A stretch of DNA of 64,000 bases from an uncultured Clostridia bacterium (lineage in GTDB: Bacteria; Bacillota; Clostridia; Oscillospirales; Oscillospiraceae), in contig CAMFBN010000002.1 of assembly GCA_945948535.1 (NCBI GenBank), positions 64,240-128,239 on the forward strand, written 5' to 3'. The translations under genes were made by a program, and so were the position numbers. Positions 19,770 through 26,996 of this stretch are shown here, in pieces. Each line of letters starts with the position of its first letter. Position 1 is the stretch's first letter. The notes under the pieces were generated by a model that did no database searches, was not told where the DNA came from, and saw nothing but the letters and a program-made list of their open reading frames with translations.

Positions 19770-20776
19770 AAATGAATGTATTGGTAACTGGCGGCGCGGG
19801 TTACATCGGCAGTCACACAGTGGTGGAGCTACTGAACGCCGGACATGAAGCGGTGATTGTGGACGATCTTTCCAACGCCAAGGCGGATGTGATTGACCGG
19901 ATCGAAACCATTACCGGGAAACGGCCTGCATTCCATCAAATCGACTGCGCGGACGGCGCGGCACTGCGCAGCGTGTTCGCTTCCTGCAAGATCGATGCGG
20001 TTATCCACTTTGCCGGTTTCAAGGCTGTGGGCGAGAGCGTCAAAAAGCCGCTGGAATACTACAGGAACAATCTGGACAGCACCATGACATTGTTGGAGGT
20101 TATGGAGAAATTCGGCTGTAAGAAGTTTATTTTCTCTTCCTCCGCTACTGTTTATGGCCCCAACAATCCCCACCCGTACAAAGAGGATATGCCTGCCATT
20201 CAGTCCTCTTCTCCCTACGGCTGGACAAAGGTGATGATCGAACGGATTCTGACGGACTATGTCACTGCCCATCCGGATTTCTGCGCGATTCTGCTGCGGT
20301 ATTTTAACCCCATTGGCGCTCACGAGTCCGGCCTGCTGGGAGACGATCCCAATGGAATTCCCAATAACCTGATGCCGTACATCGGTCGCGTGGCGGCAGG
20401 ACAGTTGGAAAAGCTGACGATTTTCGGCGGCGACTATCCCACACCGGACGGCACCTGCCAGCGGGATTACCTCCATGTGGTTGATTTGGCGGTAGGCCAT
20501 CTGAAGGCGCTGGAGTATTCGGCAGACCATACGGGCGTGGAGGCTATCAATCTGGGCACCGGCAACGGTATCTCCGTTCTGGAGCTGGTGCACGCTTTTG
20601 AAACGTCGAATCACATGAAACTCCCATATGTGATTGGTCCCCGTCGGGATGGCGACCTTCCGGCCTTCTGGGCAGATGCGGAGAAGGCCCGAACTCTGCT
20701 TGGCTGGGAAGCGGTGCATTCTGTTGAGGACATGTGCCGTAGTGCGTGGTCGTTTGCAAGCAAGAGTGCAACCTAA
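19766..20776 (+). CDS. galE: UDP-glucose 4-epimerase, copy 2
   Basis: GGAGYIGSHTVVELLNAGH, SSSATVYG, SPYGWTKVMIE, RYFNPIGAHESG. Confidence 0.95.
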   Translation: MKMNVLVTGGAGYIGSHTVVELLNAGHEAVIVDDLSNAKADVIDRIETITGKRPAFHQIDCADGAALRSVFASCKIDAVIHFAGFKAVGESVKKPLEYYRNNLDSTMTLLEVMEKFGCKKFIFSSSATVYGPNNPHPYKEDMPAIQSSSPYGWTKVMIERILTDYVTAHPDFCAILLRYFNPIGAHESGLLGDDPNGIPNNLMPYIGRVAAGQLEKLTIFGGDYPTPDGTCQRDYLHVVDLAVGHLKALEYSADHTGVEAINLGTGNGISVLELVHAFETSNHMKLPYVIGPRRDGDLPAFWADAEKARTLLGWEAVHSVEDMCRSAWSFASKSAT

Positions 20777-20888
20777 GCGCTGATATCATCGTGTCTCTTT
20801 GCGCCGGAACACGGGTGCGTGTTCCGATCAATGCAGCGCCGCAGCGGTGCATAACGCGCGAATTTCCCGTGTTCTTCTATGCATAGAG

Positions 20889-20939
20889 AATCCCACAGGC
20901 TTCCCTCTTCGTGTTGGAGGATTGCCTGTGGGATTTTTT
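20889..20939 (+). terminator. Rho-independent terminator-like hairpin after galE copy 2
   Basis: AATCCCACAGGC ... GCCTGTGGGATT (12 bp) followed by TTTT. Confidence 0.7.
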
Positions 20940-20940
20940 C

Positions 20941-20996
20941 GTTTTGAAATGAATGCCCACAAACCATTTTCCATTTGTGGGTACTCATTTCAAAAC
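20941..20996. repeat. 56-nt hairpin with symmetric internal loop
   Basis: GTTTTGAAATGA-ATG-CCCACAAA ... TTTGTGGG-TAC-TCATTTCAAAAC (12 bp + 3x3 loop + 8 bp). Confidence 0.85.
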
Positions 20997-21007
20997 GAGC
21001 TGGGATT

Positions 21008-21168
21008 CCAAAGGGACGGCAATTCCTTTGGCTCTGGGTTTCCAATAGGGGCGAGAGCGCCCGGTTGGCTGGGGAATCCAAAGGGGACAGCGTACCCTTG
21101 GCGGTGGTTTCCAAAGGCGGCAGAGCTGCCTTGGCAGGAAGAATCCAATGAAACCGGCGGTTTCGTGG
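21008..21168. repeat. tandem array of five ~24-nt imperfect palindromes, ~34-bp period
   Basis: Units start at 21008, 21042, 21078, 21111, 21145; each begins CCAA and ends TTGG or GTGG with variable self-complementary interiors. Confidence 0.8.
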
Positions 21169-21174
21169 CACACG

Positions 21175-21208
21175 ACTTTGTCCGCAAAGTCTAGTGTGTT
21201 ATACCTTT
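21175..21208 (+). other. putative MOBV-type origin of transfer (pMV158-like)
   Basis: ACTTTG-TCCG-CAAAGT inverted repeat followed by CTAGTGTGTTATACCTTT, resembling the remembered pMV158 oriT TAGTGTG/TTATAC nick region. Confidence 0.7.
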
Positions 21209-21215
21209 GGCGACC

Positions 21216-21341
21216 GTGGGTGACGGAAAGGGGTTGTTCGGGGCGGGAACAAGCACTTTCCGTCAGCCACAGAACAGGTGGATTCTGCGTCCTCCCGGAC
21301 GAGAAACCCAGGAGTATGCCTAAAGCAGAATCCGCCTGTTC
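21216..21341. repeat. two consecutive long hairpins downstream of putative oriT
   Basis: GTGGGTGACGGAAAG/CTTTCCGTCAGCCAC with inner TTGTTC/GAACAA; then GAACAGGTGGATTCTGC/GCAGAATCCGCCTGTTC (16/17). Confidence 0.75.
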
Positions 21342-21466
21342 GGGTGTAGGTGGTGCGGCGAAATGGAGAGGCAGAGCGCAGCGGAGCCTTGGAATGGAGC
21401 TGCATCACCGGGGGAGCCAAAGGGATATCATCCTCCGTCCCGCCGAAGCGACACTACTCTCGCACG

Positions 21467-22085
21467 CTACTCCTCAAATGAAATCACCGTTTCTTTCGGC
21501 AGCTTCTCATTCTGACAATTCAGAAGATAGGAGATTGCGTATTTTGCAAAGGGTTGCGAGATCATTTTGTCCCAGTCTGCCAGCTGAATAATCTGCGCCG
21601 TTCTGTTTTCAAAGTCAAACTGAATCTCGCCCCATTCGCCGTCGCTGTCTGCCTGATACAGGTAGGTTGCGGCGGCGATTTTTTCTTTTCGCTTTTTCTG
21701 ACGCTTTCGTTTCAGCACGATTGTATGAAAGAGACCATCCTCAATCAGCAGCTGCGTCAGCTTCTGTACGGCTTTCTTGTAAGCTCGCTCCGCACCGCTG
21801 GCGGTGGAGCCTTCAAACATCGCTGCTAAGTCTTCCCATGTGGGGCGGTGACGCATAGGCAGCACACAGCGGCAGTCCATGCAGACTGCCATGTGCCGCT
21901 CTATCAGAATCTGAGAACGGTAATCCAGTTTGCTGTGTGCGCGCTGGACAGCACCACCCCAGGAGCTGTCCCAGAGCATTGCACTGTACACGCCACCGGC
22001 ATCCCGGCTCAAATCCTCACCAGCGTCCTCAGTGATATACTCATCGAAATCCTCTCTGAATTCCTTGTCGCTCTCATGGAGAATG
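21467..22085 (-). pseudogene. mobile-element-type protein, 5'-truncated
   Basis: Listed ORF uses an internal TTG start at 22012; the frame continues upstream (DPDTILHESDKEFREDFDEYITEDAGED...) to the head-to-head junction. Confidence 0.5.
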
Positions 22086-23151
22086 GTATCAGGATCGTAT
22101 CTTCCTCGCCAACGGCACCCTGTTTCGGGACGGCAGATTCGTGGAGGAAAGAGGGTTCTGCCTGAACCGCCTGCCCATTCGCTACAATCCCAACGCTCCC
22201 CAGCCGGAGGTCTGGCTGCGGTTTTTGTCTGAGCTTCTGGAGCCGGAGGACATTCTGACCTTGCAGGAGTTCATGGGCTACTGCCTGATTCCCTGCACCC
22301 GGGGGCAGGTGATGCTGCTCATCAAGGGCAACGGCGGCGAGGGCAAGTCCCGGATCGGTGTGGTGATGCACACCCTGTTCGGTGCCAATGCCAAGAACGG
22401 CAGCATCGACAAGGTGGAAAACAGTGCCTTCGCCCGGGCGGATTTGCAGCATGTGCTGGTGATGGTGGATGACGATACCAAAATGGAGGCTCTGTCCTCC
22501 ACCCACTATGTGAAGTCCATTATCACTGCGGAAACCCCTATGGACTTGGAGCGGAAGAAGGAACAGAGCTTTCAGGGGGATATGTATGTCCGCTTCATGG
22601 CATTCTCCAACGGCGATCTGGAAGCGTTGTACGATAAGTCCGAGGGCTTCTTCCGGCGGCAGCTGATCTTGCAGACCAGACGGAAGCCTCCAGGCAGAGA
22701 GGATGATCCGTTTCTTTCCGACAAGCTGAAACAGGAGGCGGAGGGCATCTTTCTCTGGTGCCTTGAGGGATTAAGGAGGCTTCAAGCCAACAACTACCGC
22801 TTCACGGTGAGCCAGCGGGCGGCGGAAAACAAGGAGCACGCCAAGCGGAACGCAAACAATCTGGTGGAGTTCATGCAGTCTGAGGGGTACATCCAGCTGA
22901 AAGCCGACAGCACCATCACCTCCCGGGATTTGTACGCCATCTACCAGATGTGGTGCGAGGACAACGGCTACCGGGCGATTGCTCAGCGGTCTGTAAGCAG
23001 CTACCTGAAAAGCCATCTGGAGGACTACAATCTGGAAGCCAGCAACAAGATCACCAACAAATCCGGCAAGAAGGTCAAATCAAACAAGGCATCCTCGATG
23101 CAGACATCATGGGAGCAATTTCCATTGGCTCCAAATCCAAATCTACAATGA
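22081..23151 (+). pseudogene. P4/D5-type phage/plasmid primase-helicase, 5'-truncated
   Basis: Walker A GNGGEGKS, VDDDTKME; frame continues upstream of the listed GTG start as EWYQDRIFLANGTLFRDGRF, then is lost in opposite-strand coding sequence. Confidence 0.75.
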
Positions 23152-23157
23152 AAGAGG

Positions 23158-23862
23158 TATTTTTATGAATGTGAAAAAGAGTTCTTTGAATATACCCTTG
23201 AGTTCATCCAGAGCAAGCAGTCTTCCGAGACGATTATATCCGCCGTGGTGCATATGGACGAGAAAACGCCCCATATGCACCTTTGCTTTGTCCCGCTGAC
23301 GGAGGATGGACGGCTCAGTGCCAAGGATATTGTCGGTAATCGGAAAAAGCTGACCCAATGGCAAGATGATTTCTGGAAGCACATGGTCAAAAAGTACCCG
23401 GATTTCGAGCGAGGGGAATCCGCCAGTGAAACTGGGCGTGACCATATTCCACCGAGGGTGTTCAAGGAGATGACCCGTCTGACCAAGCAGAAAGCCAAGC
23501 TGGAAGAATTGCTTGCTGATGTAAATGCGTTCAACGCCAAAGGCAAGGCATCAGAGATTGGCGTGCTGCTGGACAAGTATATTCCCGCTGTGGAGCAGAT
23601 GCACACCACACTGAAAAAATACAATGTGGCCTTCACAACCACGACTGCTGAGAACAAAAAGCTGAAAAAGGTAAATGAACAGTTGGAACGGTCTCTGGAT
23701 GAAGCCACTCAGGAAAGTACTTTGAAGAAACTGGCGGATGCCAAGCTGCATCGGGATTATGAGGATGCGCTGGCACTGCTCGACCGGATTCCGAAAGAGG
23801 TGCTGGCGGAGTACATGAACAGACCGAAGCCGCAAAAAGACGAAAAGAAATTCAATCGATAA
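23158..23862 (+). pseudogene. MobV/Pre-type relaxase, 5'-truncated
   Basis: FFEYTLEFIQSKQSSETIISAVVHMDEKTPHMHLCFVPL three-His motif and coiled-coil C-terminus; N-terminal part absent. Confidence 0.8.
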
Positions 23863-23883
23863 TTCAAAAAAGGAGATTTGCCT

Positions 23884-24093
23884 ATGGGATATAGCCGCAA
23901 AGATGTAGAAGCAACGAAGAAGATGGCAAAGAAATTTGTCCGTTATCAGGAGGGGGCCGAGTTATATAGCTTGGGACTGACAAAATTTCAGGAACTGGCA
24001 AAGGAGGCGAAAGCGGTTTATAAAATCGACAAGGTCGTGCTTGTAAACTGCGAAATTTTGGATCAGTACCTTGAAACATTCCGTGTTGCTTAA
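23884..24093 (+). CDS. small excisionase-like protein (DUF6462-like)
   Basis: MGYSRKDVEATKKMAKKFVRYQEGAELYSLGLTKFQELAKEAKAVYKIDKVVLVN; next to integrase. Confidence 0.65.
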   Translation: MGYSRKDVEATKKMAKKFVRYQEGAELYSLGLTKFQELAKEAKAVYKIDKVVLVNCEILDQYLETFRVA

Positions 24094-24143
24094 TCTGCGG
24101 AACAAAATTTAACACTTTTTTCATCGAAGGGCTCGGTACGGTG

Positions 24144-24172
24144 TTGACTTTTTGTCATACAATAAGTATAAT
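24144..24172 (+). promoter_or_regulatory. sigma70-type promoter
   Basis: TTGACT - 17 nt - TATAAT. Confidence 0.75.
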
Positions 24173-24186
24173 GTTGTTGTGGAGGT

Positions 24187-24369
24187 GTGAAGACAGCTAT
24201 GGCAGATATGGGAAGACCGAAGTCAGAACATTCAAAAAAGAAAATACTGAGTGTTCGCGTAGGGGATTCCTTGTATCAGCAGATTAGTTCTTACGCTGAA
24301 CAACACAATACGAGTGTGACAGAAGTTGTCTTGCAGGCATTGGAGAAATTCTTATCCAAACCTGAATAG
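24187..24369 (+). CDS. ribbon-helix-helix (CopG/Arc-like) protein
   Basis: KKKILSVRVGDSLYQQISSYAEQHNTSVTEVVLQALEKFL; start could be 24199. Confidence 0.65.
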   Translation: MKTAMADMGRPKSEHSKKKILSVRVGDSLYQQISSYAEQHNTSVTEVVLQALEKFLSKPE

Positions 24370-24406
24370 TATCGAGCCCTTCTTCATTTTTGGAGGAGGA
24401 ATTGAT

Positions 24407-25639
24407 ATGGCAAAGGCAAGAAAAGATTTGCGGGGAAGAGCCCTGCGAAAAGGAGAGATGCAGCGAAGCTCCGACAAGCGGTATGTATACAGCTATACGG
24501 ACCCTCTTGGACGGCGCAAGTATCTCTATGCAAATGACCTTGTGACCCTCAGGCAGAAGGAAGCAGAGTTAACCAAAAATCAGTTGGATGGTTTGGATAT
24601 TTATGTTGCCGGAAAAGCAACGGTGAATTTCGTGTTTGACCGGTACATGAGCCTGAAAACCAATCTCAGACAGACTACCAGAAGCAATTACCTGTACATG
24701 TATGACCGCTTTGTTCGTGATACCTTTGGCAACAAGAAGATAGCGGATATCAAGTTCTCGGATGTGCTTCAATTCTATAACTGTCTGTTAGAGGAACAGG
24801 ATATTCAGATCAATACGCTGGAAAGCATTCACACGCTTCTGCATCCGACATTTCAACTTGCGGTTCGTGATGACATCATCCGCAACAATCCGACCGATGG
24901 CGTTATGGCAGAGATCAAGAAAAACTCCGACCATAACACCGGTGTTCGTCACGCGCTGACCATTCCGCAGCAGCGGGCGTTTATGGAGCATATCGCCAAT
25001 CATCCGGTTTACTGTCACTGGTGGGCTTTGTTCACCATCCTTTTGGGGACAGGCTGCCGCATTGGTGAAGCACTCGGACTTCGCTGGGAAGACCTGGACT
25101 ATGAAAACCGTGTGATCAGCATCAATCATAGTCTGGTGTATTACCCGGTAGGCGATAGCCGCACCTCTGTGCAGCATATCTCGAAGCCAAAAACAAAGGC
25201 CGGTGAACGCACAATTCCGATGCTCGACTCCGTGAAGGACGCTTTTGAGATGCTGTGGGAGCAGCAGGAGAACGGCTGGAATGATGTGGAGATTGACGGT
25301 ATGCACGGATTTATCTTCTGCAACCGTTTCGGGAATGTTCCGAATCCCAAATCGGTAAACCGGGCAATCAAGCGGATTGTTGCCGATTACAATGCCAGTG
25401 AGGAAGTCAACGCCAAGAAGGAACACCGTGAAGCAGTCATGCTGCCTGACTTTTCAGCGCACCATCTGCGGCACACGTTCTGCACAAGGCTTTGCGAACA
25501 GGAGACCAACCTGAAGGTCATCCAGTCCATTATGGGGCATAAGGACATCAAGACAACGATGGACATTTATGCCGAAGCGACCGAGGAGAAAAAACAGGAA
25601 TCATTCGAACGTTTGGCTGCAACATTGAACGTATTTTAA
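24407..25639 (+). CDS. tyrosine site-specific integrase
   Basis: TGCRIGEALGLRWEDLD, HHLRHTFCTRL, MGHKDIKTTMDIYAEAT; ATG at 24407 after GGAGGAGG. Confidence 0.93.
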   Translation: MAKARKDLRGRALRKGEMQRSSDKRYVYSYTDPLGRRKYLYANDLVTLRQKEAELTKNQLDGLDIYVAGKATVNFVFDRYMSLKTNLRQTTRSNYLYMYDRFVRDTFGNKKIADIKFSDVLQFYNCLLEEQDIQINTLESIHTLLHPTFQLAVRDDIIRNNPTDGVMAEIKKNSDHNTGVRHALTIPQQRAFMEHIANHPVYCHWWALFTILLGTGCRIGEALGLRWEDLDYENRVISINHSLVYYPVGDSRTSVQHISKPKTKAGERTIPMLDSVKDAFEMLWEQQENGWNDVEIDGMHGFIFCNRFGNVPNPKSVNRAIKRIVADYNASEEVNAKKEHREAVMLPDFSAHHLRHTFCTRLCEQETNLKVIQSIMGHKDIKTTMDIYAEATEEKKQESFERLAATLNVF

Positions 25640-25722
25640 GAAGGGCTCAATGAGCCGTTTTGCCTGACAGCAAAATTCTTCAAAGGACAGAAAATTGACA
25701 TCAAATACGCGAGGATAATGGT

Positions 25723-25795
25723 GCGTCACGAAGCATGGTGAATCGGTGGATTCCCAGCAAAAACAGCACCGCGACGCATCACGAAGCATGGTGAA
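25723..25795. repeat. 20-bp direct repeat pair (19/20) beside integrase
   Basis: GCGTCACGAAGCATGGTGAA (25723) and GCATCACGAAGCATGGTGAA (25776), 53 bp apart. Confidence 0.7.
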
Positions 25796-25819
25796 GGGGT
25801 CTTCCCAATAATCCCCACA

Positions 25820-26287
25820 ATGAAGCCAACGGATATGCCCAAGGCTGAGAAAGTGGACGAAAAAGTTCAGAATTCTCCCGTTTCCGCTCCTGCGGCCCCC
25901 GAAGAAAAAATCGACTTCTCCAAGGTGGAAATCGAGCCGCTGTTCGCTGATTTCGTGGACTTTGAGACCTTCTCCAAGTCTGACTTCCGTGCGGTCAAGG
26001 TTCTGGCCTGCGAAGCCGTGAAGAAGTCCAAGAAGCTCTTAAAGTTCACTCTGGACGATGGAACCGGGGTGGAGCGCACCATTTTAAGCGGAATTCATGC
26101 CTATTACGAGCCGGAAGAGCTGGTTGGCAAGACCTGTGTGGCCATCACCAATCTGCCCCCCAGACCCATGATGGGCATCGAGTCCTGCGGTATGCTGATT
26201 TCCGCTGTGCATCACGAAGAGGGCGAAGAAAAGCTCCATCTTCTGATGCTGGATAATCACATTCCCGCTGGTGCGAAAATGTACTAA
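25820..26287 (+). pseudogene. metG: C-terminal tRNA-binding domain of methionyl-tRNA synthetase (5'-truncated metG or stand-alone domain)
   Basis: FSKSDFRAVKVLACEAVKKSKKLLKFTLDDG...GIESCGMLISAV; no catalytic-domain coding sequence upstream in this window. Confidence 0.7.
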
Positions 26288-26403
26288 AAAGTTGCAAATT
26301 CGCTTGTACGAAAATCCTAAAAAACACCGTGTTACGCCAAGCTTACGCCAATGAATGCAAGCATATATTGGGCGGCAAGCAAAGGGCGGTGTTCAAAAGC
26401 AGA

Positions 26404-26445
26404 CCGTCTGAGTTCTTCCGGAATTCAGACGGTTTTCATTTTTCG
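26404..26445 (+). terminator. Rho-independent terminator
   Basis: CCGTCTGA ... TCAGACGG then TTTTCATTTTT. Confidence 0.75.
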
Positions 26446-26472
26446 TGGATCATCTTTTTTTTCAGTTCTTGT

Positions 26473-26640
26473 AATACCATTTCTCAATAGAATTGTACAA
26501 TTCTATTGAGAAGACACCGCCTAACGGCGTTGCCGTATCTATGATTTTCGGAATGGAAAATCATAGATACCTGTCTCATTATGATCTTCCTATTAAGATG
26601 TTCCATTCTGCCGAATGAAACATTTTAAATATCAGTATAA
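26473..26640 (+). repeat. four-hairpin structured element, copy 1
   Basis: 14-bp perfect hairpin, CGCC/GGCG hairpin, 15-bp perfect hairpin, conserved GTCTCATTATGATCTTC, fourth hairpin, conserved AATATCAGTATAA. Confidence 0.85.
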
Positions 26641-26996
26641 ATCAATAAACCACGGTTCCATAGTCTGCTTTCTCTTTGCAGGTCTACACCAATCCCAATA
26701 CTGCCTGGATTATATTCGGGCCGTAAATTGAATTTCTATATTTGTCAATGACTAATTGATAATTGTTTTGTAAAAAATCCCCGTCTATGGTATATTCAAT
26801 ATAGGGCAACACCGCACAATGGACTGCGGCTTCGGCGGATTTTTTGCCCCGATCGTGCAGTATGAAAAATGGGAAATACATTCAGTATTCCCGCGTTTTC
26901 ATTCTTTCGCCTGTGTCAAAATCTCTCGCCGAATCTCCTTGCCCCACTATGCGGTGCTGCCATTGGAGAAAGATTTCAGATCGGGAGGGAAATGCT

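Noticed and set aside
616-20776. Duplicated galKTE as an assembly artefact
   Set aside because: The copies differ throughout at the protein level and in the GalK N-terminus.
21008-21168. CRISPR-like array
   Set aside because: Repeats are diverged palindromes with ~10-nt spacers, not identical repeats with unique ~30-nt spacers; no cas genes.
20773-21194. Small ORFs (62-132 aa) across the hairpin array
   Set aside because: Proline/leucine-rich translations follow from the palindromic repeats on both strands; no coding evidence.
24407-25639. Intact functional conjugative element
   Set aside because: Integrase looks intact but primase and relaxase are truncated and no type IV secretion genes are present.
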